Assembly: GCA_963971305.1 (NCBI GenBank) | Contig: OZ020313.1 | Span: 24,530,602-24,594,601, forward strand | DNA length: 64,000 nucleotides | Reading direction: 5' to 3' | From: Arcuatula senhousia | Lineage: Eukaryota; Mollusca; Bivalvia; Mytilida; Mytilidae | Shown: positions 41,280-53,329 of the stretch, piece by piece | Position numbering within the stretch: the stretch's first letter is position 1 | Layout: every line of letters starts with the position of its first letter | Made by a program: the position numbers and the translations under genes | The notes under the pieces: generated by a model | The model's database searches: none | Told to the model about the DNA's origin: nothing | What the model saw: the letters and a program-made list of their open reading frames with translations, nothing else

Positions 41280-44200
41280 GTAAAATGTTCTTTATGTCTG
41301 CCCCTGAAGTGACATTACGTTACCGTTATTTGGACTTGTCTTTTTTTTATTTTTCACGTGTGCATAGCTAAAGACTTATTTGTATAATTGCATTTCCCCC
41401 TTCTTATACATGTACCAGTATATTTTAAATAAAACAGGCAAAATGTTTGTTTCAATTTGTATATTCTTTTGTTGCATATAAAAAAAACTGTTCTTGTTTT
41501 GTTTTTGTCCTTTTTCGAATTTTTACTTTTTCTGTATTTTTAAACTTAATGTATTCGATGACTTTTTCACAGATATAACAAATAATATTTTCTAAACTGT
41601 GAAACAGAAGTGCATATGTTCATTCTTATTTAAGTCTTAAACAGATAAATTACATTATTTTTGCTTTTATTTATTTCTTTCAACGACATACCTACTTATA
41701 TTAATTTCAGATAATATCATTAATCCCGTATCGATCACAAAAATATATTCTGTCAAGCGTTTGAAGGATACCAAACGGTTAATGTCACTTCTGATAGACG
41801 CTTATCTATTGGTCTGATTGCCCTATTGTGACGTCATCAGTAAATAACAATGGCTGAAAGAAACCCATTAGTTGTTTTTGCTTAATTTTCTAATTTCTGT
41901 TCTTATTCTTTCTAGATATGTCATACGTATAGATGATATTGATATAAATTTGATAGAAGATATAACAATTGATTTGTCTTTGAAGTTTCTATGAAATATG
42001 TCATTAATCTTTGTAAAGCTGAAAAAAATAAAATTTTAACTAGCATTTTGCATCCTTCACAAACGAATTTAACAAATTAAAATCTTTCAAGTTCTTTAAA
42101 GGATTAATACCTTAATTATGATATTTTTTCTATAGAATTAAAGAGTTTTTGGATATAGTATAAAAAAGAATTTACCAAATGCCAAGTAAATGGTATTAGC
42201 TAAATCAGAGTAACTGTTAAATGCAATACTATTCCATAATATGGAGCTTTTTTTTGTACAATGCGCAGGGTTGTCATCATTTTCCAATATCAATTGAAAA
42301 TAATGAGATGTGGAATAAGTGTACACGACACAGCTCACATAACAATCTGTAATTTAACAAAACCACTGTGACAATGGAAAACAGTCAGCAGCCTTTAACG
42401 AGGCCAGTAATTTGAACACCACCTCTTTCAAAATGACAAAGTAAGATTATAATATGGTATGGACACAGAAATTGGAAATTATTAAATAGAAATACTCAAG
42501 TAGTTCGAAGAATTTACTTGAAAAAAAAATATTAACTTTTTTGCTCTTTTATTCGTTTGATGCATATGATTTGAAAAAAATGCATATTTTTTCAAATCAT
42601 ATTTTAATGTACTTTTCGATCAATTTACTTACGAGTCACACCTAATGACACTTAAATAACTTATTTGTGAAAGATCTCTCACAAAAAGTAAAAAGTAACA
42701 ATTAACTTAAATAACATGGCTCATACTTTGTTCAAAAGAAAACTGCTAAAAATGTACATTTTGAACAAATGTTTGCACCATTTAACAGTCATGTTTGCGA
42801 GTCATTAAACCATTAAAATGATCATTGTAAGGCAAATATATCAAATGTCAACCATTCTCAAGGATATATTTCGTATTTTTATCTCCATTAATTAATTTCC
42901 CATTTTTAGGATATTATTGCTATTCGCTCTTTTTGTATTTCTTTTCTTATTTTTTTTTTAACATTTTCTACCTCTGATCATTTGTCGAAAATTTGCATCG
43001 TTTGGTAAATTGTAATAATAATAAAAAAAAGCTCATAATTATGATGAGTAAGTGACTTTTTCCCACTTCATGTATTTAAATCAATGAAATAGAAAAAAAT
43101 ATTATGAAAGATTGCTCTAAATTAATAGATAAAAATCTTATTTCAAAATCAATTAAAAAGTTTAAGCCTGGATCCTATCCAATTCACAAGAATGAGTTCA
43201 TAATAATACATCTTATCATCCAATTTTACACCTGAATTTTATTTTTTCATAACATATTATCACAATATAGAGGCGAATGAGTGTAATGTCAATCCGTTAA
43301 GTTAGATGCTGATAATGCAAAGCAAGGTGTCTTTTAAGATCATATGTTTTATGTATTTTATTCTTATTTAGTTGTCTGTTATACCTTTAATGGTTACAGA
43401 ATGCTTTGCATAAAGGGATGAGTGCTAAATCCGCTGGTTTTCTTTTAGCAAGTCCGTAAGAACTTCCGGGCGAATATAGCGTAACGCCATTGAAAGGAAC
43501 ATTCACTCTTTAAATCATAAAAGCGTTTCCGGAAAGACGTGACGAAATAGAAAACACCAGACAGCATTATTATAAATCTATATTTTAACATTAATCTTAG
43601 ATCATCAGGAACTTTTACGACATCGTGTCATTGTTGCAATGTAGATAGTAGTTATAGAGTATAATGCATCGGCTTAAAAAAAACCACACTACTATTTGGT
43701 TGACATGAGTGACACTGAAAGCTTTTAATTGTTTTGAAAATATATTTTAATGGAATTTCATGACTATCAGTCGAAATGTCTTCAAAATATTACATTTTCT
43801 CTCTCTTTTAATTTCCTATGTTTGATAACATTACAAATATTTCTACCAGTGACACCCCACGCTATTTACATTTTTTAACCCGAGTGGTATTTTATATTTT
43901 TATACGGGGTTATATTCCCCAAACTTAAGCATGTTGTTAATTTGGACAACATTTTCAGCAAATACAAAATTCGATTTTCATATTTTACAATATGTATTCA
44001 AGACTAATTAACCGATAATAAAACAATAAATCTTTAGTTTTGCAACCTGTTGGTATTGCTCAAAACATTGTTTAGGAAGTCTTTTAATTAGGAAACAAAT
44101 TATTTTTCCAGTTTATAACATAATTTTGAATTTTCTCAAGCGTTGCTAGTAAAAAAAATAATTAAAACGCTCTAGGAATGAAGGATTAAGTATAAGCTGA

Positions 44201-44580
44201 TTACAGTGGAACTGTTGTAGGATCAAAGATTCTAAATAAACTAAAAGTAATCACACATCTAGTTGCGACATCACCTTAAAGAACTTTTAAACAATTACAA
44301 ACGATTTATAAAACCTTCAAGTTCACGCCAACCAATTTGTAAATAAATTTGATAAATGAGATATGGAACAAGTAAAAACACTAGTTGTCAGTAACCTGTT
44401 TTATGTTATTGAAACTTTGACGACAGATCAAATACTAATAATTACAATAGTCGAATATGTTACTTTTACTATCATGCATTCTTAACATCGTAAATAAAAA
44501 CAATTAGGTGCTTTAAGTATTTTCGACAGTACTGTTTTGAAGGACACTATGTCTGACTCTTGTACAGACATTTTTTAGCT
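41280..44580. other. Intergenic, no gene seen
   Basis: A long AT-rich stretch. Notable small items are a TGACGTCA palindrome at about 41829 and a hairpin at about 42562-42602 (ATATGATTTGAAAAAA and its mirror). No coding exon was supported. Confidence 0.4.
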
Positions 44581-44583
44581 GGA

Positions 44584-44816
44584 ATACATAGGCAATTCGT
44601 CTAAACGTTAAATTAACAATAAGCTCGATTAACACACAAACGTTAATGTAACGCTAATAAAACTTAGAATTTTTATCGTTATTTTAGTGTTAAACATGAA
44701 CGTTAATTAATTTGACGTCAATTATGTGACGTCAAATGTTAATTTTTAAACACTAATTCAACGTTGATTTGGTATTTTTGAACGTTAAATTAACATTAAC
44801 AAAATTGCCTGTGTAT
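44584..44816. mobile_element. MITE with ATACATAGGCAATT ends
   Basis: ATACATAGGCAATT (44584-44597) and AATTGCCTGTGTAT (44803-44816) are inverted ends with one mismatch. Inner AACGTTAAATTAAC copies occur at both ends. The centre has two TGACGTCA sites facing each other (TTTGACGTCAA and TTGACGTC-type halves). Confidence 0.7.
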
Positions 44817-45394
44817 CATAATGAGATCTGACAGACTATATACACAACCTTCTTTATTTTTTTTTAATCTGACGCATCGCAATAGAACATCTATCTTAAA
44901 ACACGTCGGTGTCTTAAGACCAGCTTTTATAAACAACCATAATAACCAAAAAATCCATGTCACAAATTTTGTTCTTACAGGTTTATTTGTTTTACACAGT
45001 CATGACAGTATACACAAATTATGTGCTTTGTTAATGTAATTCATAATGTCAGAGCATTAAAACTGCCAAAATGGCAAAGTTTACCATCTAAAATTGGCAT
45101 TAAAATGTCATTTTCTTAGCTTTTTCTTAAAGGCCATTTCCTACTTCGTATTCATTTAAACTATTAACATTGTCCTGAAGGTGGCTCATTATTTTCTATC
45201 ATTATTGTTAAAATCAAACACAAGTATTTTCTGGTGTTCAACTATATTTTTAAAAAATGTTTAAAAATTGCCTATACTTTAACATTTAAGTTAGTCATTT
45301 AAAGTCGCCTACCAAAATTTTTGTAACTCAAAGATAAAATTTATGTCTCAGAATCGTGAAGTGTTTTGTGTTACCGGACCCTAAGACCGCAAGG

Positions 45395-45560
45395 GAAGAA
45401 GGAGGTATCACGCACCATAAAACCTGGTTTGATCCACCATTTCTTTAGATGCATGTATCAAAACAGGACCATTGCGATGGTAAATTTCTCTGGCATGTCT
45501 TTGCTTGGTTTGTCTTTTCTTTTTGATAATCTGAGATTGATTATCCCAGTCCGATAGTTT
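45395..45560. repeat. CCTGTACCAAGTC-family dispersed repeat, diverged
   Basis: CCATAAAACCTGGTTTGATC, ACAGGACCATTGCGATGG and GAGATTGATTATCC line up with copies at 50565-50705 and 21905-22030. Confidence 0.55.
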
Positions 45561-45607
45561 TGTTATAGTCTCGTTTGTACTTGTTTTTTTTTATGTTTTC
45601 TGTTCCT

Positions 45608-46947
45608 TGTTGATGGATTTGGCTTCCTTGTTCGAACGTTTTGGTTTTGAGTACTTTTCGTTTTCAACAGTTTTGGAATTTGACCTTCCAATGTTTTGAT
45701 TTAAATGCTACTGATGAGAGGTTACTCCTTGAAATATCGATATATAGCATATCCAAATTTAACCGTTCATACCCGCGTTTTGGTATTTGTAATTTTGAAA
45801 CCACTGGGCGATAACCGCTGCTGGTGGACCAGAGGTCCCCGAGGGTAATCACAAGCCTGGTAGTCAGACTTGTCTGACACGATTTACCATAAAATGTCTA
45901 ATATTTTTGTCGCTGAAATTTCCGTTTTTTAAATTCAAAATTGTTTAAAACACCAGGTTTCTTTCCTTGTAATGCACATGGTCGATATCCTCGGTGATGG
46001 ATTTGGCTTCCTTGTTCGAACGTTTTGGTTTTGAGTACTTTTCGTTTTCAACAGATTTGGAATTTGACCTTCCAATGTTTTGATTTAAATGCTACTGATG
46101 AGAGGTTACTCCTTGAAATATCGATATATAGCATATCCAAATTTAACCGTTCATACCCGCGTTTTGGTATTTGTAATTTTGAAACCACTGGGCGATAACC
46201 GCTGCTGGTGGACCAGAGGTCCCCGAGGGTAATCACAAGCCTGGTAGTCAGACTTGTCTGACACGATTTACCATAAAATGTCTAATATTTTTGTCGCTGA
46301 AATTTCCGTTTTTTAAATTCAAAATTGTTTAAAACACCAGGTTTCTTTCCTTGTAATGCACATGGTCGATATCCTCGGTGATGGATTTGGCTTCCTTGTT
46401 CGAACGTTTTGGTTTTGAGTACTTTTCGTTTTCAACAGTTTTGGAATTTGACCTTCCAATGTTTTGATTTAAATGCTACTGATGAGAGGTTACTCCTTGA
46501 AATATCGATATATAGCATATCCAAATTTAACTGTTCATACCCGCGTTTTGGTATTTGTAATTTTGAAACCACTGTGCGATAACCGCTGCTGGTGGACCAG
46601 AGGTCCCCGAGGGTAATCACAAGCCTGGTAGTCAGACTTGTCTGACACGATTTACCATAAAATGTCTAATATTTTTGTCGCTGAAATTTCCGTTTTTTAA
46701 ATTCAAAATTGTTTAAAACACCAGGTTTCTTTCCTTGTAATGCACATGGTCGATATCCTCGGTGATGGATTTGGCTTCCTTGTTCGAACGTTTTGGTTTT
46801 GAGTACTTTTCGTTTTCAACAGTTTTGGAATTTGACCTTCCAATGTTTTGATTTAAATGCTACTGATGAGAGGTTACTCCTTGAAATATCGATATATAGC
46901 ATATCCAAATTTAACCGTTCATACCCGCGTTTTGGTATTTGTAATTA
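45608..46947. repeat. 384-bp tandem repeat, 3.5 units
   Basis: GATGGATTTGGCTTCCTTGT recurs at 45612, 45996, 46380 and 46764, an exact 384-bp period. Units differ by only a few bases. The minus strand keeps the same 62-codon open frame in three units (45664-45852, 46048-46236, 46432-46620), ending ...SKHWKVKFQ; it resembles no domain I recognise and may be a retroelement fragment. Confidence 0.92.
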
Positions 46948-47010
46948 AGAAAGGTGTTTATCTGTGACTAATTCAGGACTGGATTTGAATTATATGCATT
47001 TTATTTAGAC

Positions 47011-47091
47011 CATGGACCAATTGAAGAACCGCGAGCACCGCCTACTGGCCACGCTGGAGGCTGCTGGCGGTTGTCCATTGTGGTGTTTCTG
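47011..47091 (+). other. Small GC-rich open frame, 26 codons
   Basis: ATG at 47011 opens MDQLKNREHRLLATLEAAGG and then CPLWCF before TGA. The stretch is far richer in GC than its surroundings. It begins just after a TTTTATTTAG acceptor-like site and just before a Penelope-like tail, so a retroelement origin is likely. Confidence 0.3.
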
Positions 47092-47305
47092 AATTGCCGC
47101 TTGATTGTGGGCTGTTTTGCGTTCACTTTTAAAAAACATCTCATTATTTTCTATTTCTATGAGTTCTCATTGCTTATTTCAGTTTGGTTGTTTTGTGTTT
47201 ATGTTGTGTTTTTTTTTCATGTTGCTATTTGTGTGAACTAATTTTGTCTTAACTTGTTTAAACGTACGACATTCGGATGCCCAGTTGGTACCTGTCGACT
47301 TTTTA
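47080..47305 (+). mobile_element. Penelope-like 3' tail, diverged
   Basis: It has GTTTTGTGTTTATGTTGTG, then a CGACATTCGGATGCCCAGTT block followed by GGTACC, the same end pattern as the other tails. Confidence 0.45.
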
Positions 47306-47309
47306 ACAA

Positions 47310-48340
47310 TTATTTGTACACGTATAGTCGGTATAAGTTATGTGAAAAAATATCAGGAAATTTTAAACGTTGGCCAAAGCTCGAATCTTTAGCTATGTGA
47401 TAACCTGATTGTAAAAAATCGAAAAATGCTGTTTGATTACTTTGACGAAAAACAAAGTAAAGATATTTTACGATATTTACAAAGTCCCATGTGACGTTTC
47501 TCACCATAATTTTAAAATCCGTTTCCCTTTTTCGGTCTAACTTATTGATAACTTTTTATCTGTCCAAGTGCTTCGTGAAAGATTAAAGATCTGAGGAATT
47601 ATTTCATTGACTTTTTCCGCCGTAGGATTCAACATAATTCCTAAGTAACAGTCCAAAAGAATACATAATTATAACTACTGTTAAACCGAACAGTGTATCT
47701 TATTGATACGTTGCGGATCTTTGTCTATAGAAAATTGAATGTTATAAACCACTAGTCCCATATAGAAGGCTCTTTATCCCCGGATTCTGGCCTCCCCGCT
47801 GTGATATTCCATTTAATGTCGGAGATAAGTCGCTTTCGATGTGGCGTGAATATAAACGAAGAAAAGAATGTAATAATTACGCATAAACCGAGGATCAAAC
47901 TATTTTGAAATATTTCCAAAGCTTAAAGTCTTGTGGTATTTGTTTTGTCTTGTACATTTTTGGTGTTGGTGTTAAGTTGGGACTTACAGTAAGCAAGAAC
48001 TTTTGTAAAACAGAGACGTTAACGAGCCAGATTTAGCGCAATTAGTGCCAAAAAGAAATTAAATAAATTTATATATTTAAACATTTATATTAATTTAATT
48101 ATACAAAGTAATTGTTCTCTGACATTATGGTCATGAGCTGGCTTTTAACATTGTGACAAGCTGGAGTCACCGCAATGTATACAAAAAGAAATATTTTTTC
48201 TCGATATTTTAGTTAGAACAAAATTTTACGTTTTCGTACATTTTAATCCTATAAGACTCAAAATAAACAGAAGGTACATATAACATGTTTTATGTTTGTT
48301 TTAAAAATTGTGTAAACCATATTTACTGATATAGAATAAA
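47310..48340. other. Intergenic, no gene seen
   Basis: No supported feature. Confidence 0.4.
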
Positions 48341-48343
48341 GTC

Positions 48344-48706
48344 TTGAGTAAACAAAGAATCAGATATATTGGGAGTGCCGATCCTGAATGTATCACAACG
48401 CTTTCAATTATGTTTAATCATTATGATTACTCAAAACGTGACAGAATATACATCTCTACCCCAAAACCCAAATATCAACTTTCCTCCTTCAATGAAATAA
48501 AAAATCTAATACGGTTCATCTTTAATGATGTCGATGTTGTATTTCACTTTCTAAGAAGCATAGAAATAGGAAAAAATCCGAAATACCCGTGGGCATTTTC
48601 TATTTGGACAGATGGTTTGTTTCCTCGTCGAATAACTGACTGTAATTGCATCTATAGGAATCAAAGTTCTACATTTTACTACCATTTACAGATCTTTAAT
48701 GGCTAG
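48344..48706 (+). CDS. Unrecognised open frame, possible exon
   Basis: An uninterrupted frame of 120 codons of mixed composition, including RIRYIGSADPECITTLSI, NDVDVVFHFLRSIEIG and YPWAFSIWTDGLFPRRITD, with four cysteines. It has no ATG at its start. It could begin at an acceptor such as AAACAAAG|AATC and is followed by AATAAA at about 48757. I do not recognise a family; it may be a last exon, a retroelement piece or chance. Confidence 0.28.
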   Translation: MSKQRIRYIGSADPECITTLSIMFNHYDYSKRDRIYISTPKPKYQLSSFNEIKNLIRFIFNDVDVVFHFLRSIEIGKNPKYPWAFSIWTDGLFPRRITDCNCIYRNQSSTFYYHLQIFNG

Positions 48707-48989
48707 AACGCAAGCATGGTGTATTTTTTCTCTTGTTTTAGATTTTATCTTTGAAAATAAAAGGGTTTTATGACACTGTAAAGTGCGAATAGTTGCGATA
48801 AGGAACGTTATAACAATTTATTCAAAACTTTTTTTTACATTTTTCATAAGTTCATTCCAGTAGACTACATATATGACAGAAATAGAAGTAAAAATTACAA
48901 CAGAGATCCGACAACACATTTTGCTACGCCTGATCCGCGTTTCGTCTATAAAAAGCTCATCGGGAGCAATCTTCCCAAAATATTGAAAA

Positions 48990-49115
48990 AACCAAACAGT
49001 AAATGACTATGAAGAGCATAGAACAATAAAACAAACAAAAAATATCGAACTGGAAAACCGAATTATGACTAAGATCAACTTATGTCTTGGTAGGAAGAAC
49101 TTGGGGATTTAGACC
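48990..49115. repeat. Dispersed repeat fragment
   Basis: GAACAATAAAACAAACAAA, CCGAATTATGACTAAGATCA and GGGGATTTAGACC match the right side of the copy at 22150-22240. Confidence 0.5.
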
Positions 49116-49382
49116 GTGAACTTTGAAGTTTAAACGAATAATCAATAGCATTGAAGTGTTCTTCTATACAAAAACGTTGATGCCAGAGCGGGCTTACCTC
49201 CGGGAATTAAAACTCCACCAGCAGCGCTTCCCGTTATGAATGTTAGAAAAGCATAAGAATAGTCAGCCCTACCTCATCTAAATAAAGCAAATTTAATTTT
49301 GTAACAAGAGGTGAAATGAAAGTCTATATGATATCACAAAAGTTATGTGAAAGATTTTTTTGAAAAATAAAGAGAGTAGTCA

Positions 49383-49625
49383 AACCCTAACCCTTACCTC
49401 AACCTTAACTTCAACCCTAACCTTAACCCAAACCCTAACCCTGACCCTAACCCTAACCCTAGCATTACCCTAACCCTAGCCCTAGCATAACTCTAACCCT
49501 AACCCTAACCCTAGCCCTAAGTCTTTCTTTGAACCATTTTCTTGAAAACTCTTTAAGTGGTCAAACCCTTACCACATCCCAACCCTGATCCTAAACCTAA
49601 CCAATAACCTTACCCCATCCCTCAT
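49383..49625. repeat. Degenerate interstitial telomere-type (CCCTAA)n tract
   Basis: Many CCCTAA units with variants CCTTAA, CCCTGA, CCCTAG and CCATCC over about 240 bp; the purest stretch is about 49430-49520. The orientation is CCCTAA on the plus strand. The tract is interrupted at 49525-49565. Confidence 0.9.
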
Positions 49626-49629
49626 CCTG

Positions 49630-50540
49630 ACCCTTGCACTGTGATACGTTTTTGCCTACTGTTAATGATTTTTTATCAGTTAACAAGAGAAAAAGAAAAA
49701 AAATGCTTTTACCCGAGAAAATAACCGAATAAATCATATTGAAAAAATGAAAGAGAAAGAAAGAAATTTTACTCGAACAATGAAATCAAAAACAGTAATG
49801 GATAAATAGTAACAATAGCAAAATATGCTTATTTTAAATAATTAATAGATACTTGTTACCGAAAATACCTTCACAGGAAAATCAAACTTTTCAAAACTAC
49901 ACTCGTGGAAAATAGACGGAAAGCCGTTAGAGCAGAATTTCAGGTTGTTCCGAAGATTTTAAGACATTTAAGAAAGCACAAAAAAGTTCAAAAGAAATTT
50001 ATCCAAAATTTAAAATATTGATCATCTGTGCAATATTTTTTGTACTTTACACGAAATATGTAACCCTTAATTGAAGCTGTGTTTTGTGTAGTTTTTTATT
50101 GCACCAACGACTCATAAAAGACAATCATACAAAACAAGACAACCCAATATGTAAAACACAATTTAGATAACAAAGTATTTACGGATGCTTTATTCAAGGA
50201 GATGCACACCTGTTAAAAGGTGTTTTATGATAAAAAAAATTATATAAAGTTTTTTTGGGGGGGGGGGAATATAAAGTACATGTTGAAGTTTTTTTTAAAA
50301 AAGTATTCGCATTTAACAATTTGACAGGGCTTTGGCAGGAATCAGAATTAAAATATCATTTAAACAGTTTTGGAACTACAAGTGATTTGAATTATAAATT
50401 AATCTTAATTAATGTTTTATGTCTATTTATTAAGACATTGTATTAAAAATAAAGAAACTAAGGGGTCAATTGGAGAAATAATTTCCATTTTCTATTATGT
50501 CTTCACAACCATCTAATGTTTTGTGTTAATACCTAACACT
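49630..50540. other. Intergenic, no gene seen
   Basis: No gene recognised. A G-run of about 12 lies near 50257. Confidence 0.4.
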
Positions 50541-50544
50541 AATA

Positions 50545-50710
50545 TCACACTGGGAGAGGGAGGTTTAGCGCCATAAAACCTGGTTTTACCAACCATTTCA
50601 TTAGAAAAGCCTGTACCAAGTCAAAACAATTGCAATCTATAGTTTTTTTCCAGTATGTCTTCCATGTTTTGTCTTTTCTGTTGGACACTGAGATTGGTTC
50701 TCCAAATTGG
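50545..50710. repeat. CCTGTACCAAGTC-family dispersed repeat
   Basis: CGCCATAAAACCTGGTTTTA, AAGCCTGTACCAAGTCAAAA and TGTCTTCCATGTTTTGTC match the copies at 21905 and 45395. Confidence 0.6.
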
Positions 50711-51623
50711 GGAATACAAATTATAACCTTTTTTGCAAGTTTCAGGGAATTAATATTTTTATACAACTTTATTTGGATATTTTAAGCATAAATATTGTTA
50801 TACAAAACATCAATAACTTTACTTTTTATTTATAACTTTTTTACCATTAATTAATACACAAATGCTATTGGCAGTTTTCTTTTATTAATAAAGATTTAAA
50901 TTAAATTACGATTTCATAAAAACACATTTTCTATGAAAAAGTTACGAAGTGCCAAAGGGTGTTCGATTGTCGGAAGTCAAATTAAAAAGAAGACAATATG
51001 CATAGAAATGCTCATAATAAACATAAAAGCAATTAGCAACGTGCACTCACGTTGAAATGTGAATGAACTAAGATGGTCCATAATGGTAAGCATTTCAGAT
51101 TAAAGATAAAAGATCACTTTTTGATTAACAGTTATTTATGCTTTATAAAATCTTTTCTCAAAAACCTTTAATAATTTTTAACTTTTGTTAAATTGTTCAA
51201 AACGAATGGAAAAAACTCTGAACTTATAAAAATACAACTAGTTTCCCTGCTTTTGTTTTGTTGTATCTACAATTTTTCATCACGTAATTCCTCGGACAAT
51301 CATCATGTTGATTAAATTAAAGATAAAATGCTATCAAGAGCACTTTTAGAAAAAAAACCGATTAAAAAAAAACAATAATCATTTAATTTTATTTCGATGT
51401 GTATGCACATTTAGAAGATTTTCCTGTCATCAGAATAGTTAGGCATTGTGTATACACTAATCATTGCACCAAGCTTTCCGGGATACTTTTCAATGACCTC
51501 TTTTTGACCCCTACTCTCTAAAGTAAAAACCATGAAAAGTACTCACATATACCTAAATGCATTGCGCAACCACATTGTTTATAGTAAAGTCTAAATACTT
51601 CTAATTTACTTCACTTTAAAATA

Positions 51624-53321
51624 CAAGGAGGCCTAACCGTTTACTGAGAAATATGGTCCGTTAAAAGGTGTTTCACGGTTTTTGTGGTCCGTTAAAGTAG
51701 TCGTGACAGTCCGTTAACCAGGTATAATCGAGAAAAAACACTGAAGGTCAGTAATTAATTTGTTATATCATAATTAATACGCATTTTAGATTTATAAAAA
51801 TTACATCTGTCAAAATGAAAATGAATGGCTGTTCGATACGATTTGCATTTGTGTAAAAATAGTTCTATAAAACTTCATAAAATGAAAAGGCGTGTGGCTC
51901 CTTAGTATTTTAAAGGTCGCAAATGTAAACATGTTTGCCCCATTTTTATCAATTTCTCTTTTTATATAACAAAACGTATGTTTTGGTTGATATCCATAGA
52001 AAGTACAATAATGTATCAACATTCTGTTTAATTTTCAATGCTCTATGTTATATAATAATTTTGTAATAGAGGAAAAGTTATAAAATATGGTCCGTTAAGG
52101 GCTGATGACATATTATTTTGTCCGTTAAGTTGGTCCGTTAAGTGCCCGTGACAAAATAGTATGTCCTTTAAATAACATAAATAGATAGAAGATTAAAATA
52201 GTTTTGTTTGATATGACATACCATAATTTTACTATAAGGACTGAACGCTAGTATACAGAAGAAAAGACAAAATTCATGTGGATTTATCGAAACTAAAATA
52301 CATACATTTGAATATGCACGTTTTATTGATCAGTAATTTAAAGCATTTCAATATGAACATAACCCAATAACCAAGGTTTACCCTTTATTTATTTTTTTCA
52401 ATATCTCTCCTGTCGCTTTTTATAATTTTTTTCATAAATAAATGTAACACTATGTTATTCTATTTGTATCATATTTGGAAGTATCAAATTCGAATAATCT
52501 TGCATTCTGCAGTTTCTGTGGAATCCAATGGAGCATGAACATAAACACGTTATAAATAGACCATGCATAAGTATTTCCAAATAATATACATTTATATAAA
52601 ATTAATAATTGTGTTCAGATTTCTTTCCATTGCCACAGACTCGTGTAAATATTTTAGGCATTTATATTATATTAAAAATAATACTATAATTCTGGGAAAC
52701 CAATCATTACAATCTTCTGACAAAGATATCATCGATTTTGCTAATTTTAATAATTGGGATTCGCTATATTAAGGTTTATTTCCATCAGACCTGCAAGACA
52801 TGCATAATTAACGGACTTAAAAAGTGTCACGTGCCTCTTAACGGACCATGTTTCTCAAAGTAATACCAATTTTGGCATTTTTGTCCCAATATTAATATTT
52901 TGGTCCAGAAAATTTTTCTCTTATGGTTTTTATTGTGCAAGTAGCACGAGACTTACCACAAAAAATGTTTCAATGGCAAAAATAACGGTATTTTAATGCA
53001 TTTTTCGTCATTATAAGGACACATTTTTGGAGAGGGTAGGTATCCGCCTTTTCGTTTTGCGAAGAATTGTCAAATCAAATCAAAATGGTTTTTGCAAGAA
53101 GTTTTTTGTCAATAAAAACCATTTGGACACATCTATCACAACTTTCACTTATTTACTATATTTTAGCCTCAGAGTTAATTTCGTAAAAATAAATGATTTT
53201 TTTTAATAAAACTACTTAACGGACTGCCTCGTGCAACATATAACGGACAAAACCGTAATGTTAACCTATGGTAGAAACACGTAACGGACAAAAGGCCTCG
53301 ATAAACGGTTAGGCCTCCTTG
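51624..53321. mobile_element. 1.7-kb TIR transposon with CCGTTAA motif arrays
   Basis: The perfect 20-bp inverted ends are CAAGGAGGCCTAACCGTTTA (51624-51643) and its reverse complement (53302-53321). A 5-bp duplication AAATA flanks it (51619-51623 and 53322-53326). Motif GTCCGTTAA occurs about six times in the left 520 bp, and its complement TTAACGGAC or TAACGGAC five times in the right 520 bp. Internal open frames (52022-51810 minus, 52563-52772 plus) have no recognised domain, so it is probably non-autonomous. Confidence 0.85.
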
Positions 53322-53329
53322 AAATAGTG

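Noticed and set aside
45664..46620. Three identical 62-codon frames as a tandem gene family
   Set aside because: They arise from the 384-bp repeat, and diverged relatives at 39.2 and 58.0 kb do not keep the frame.
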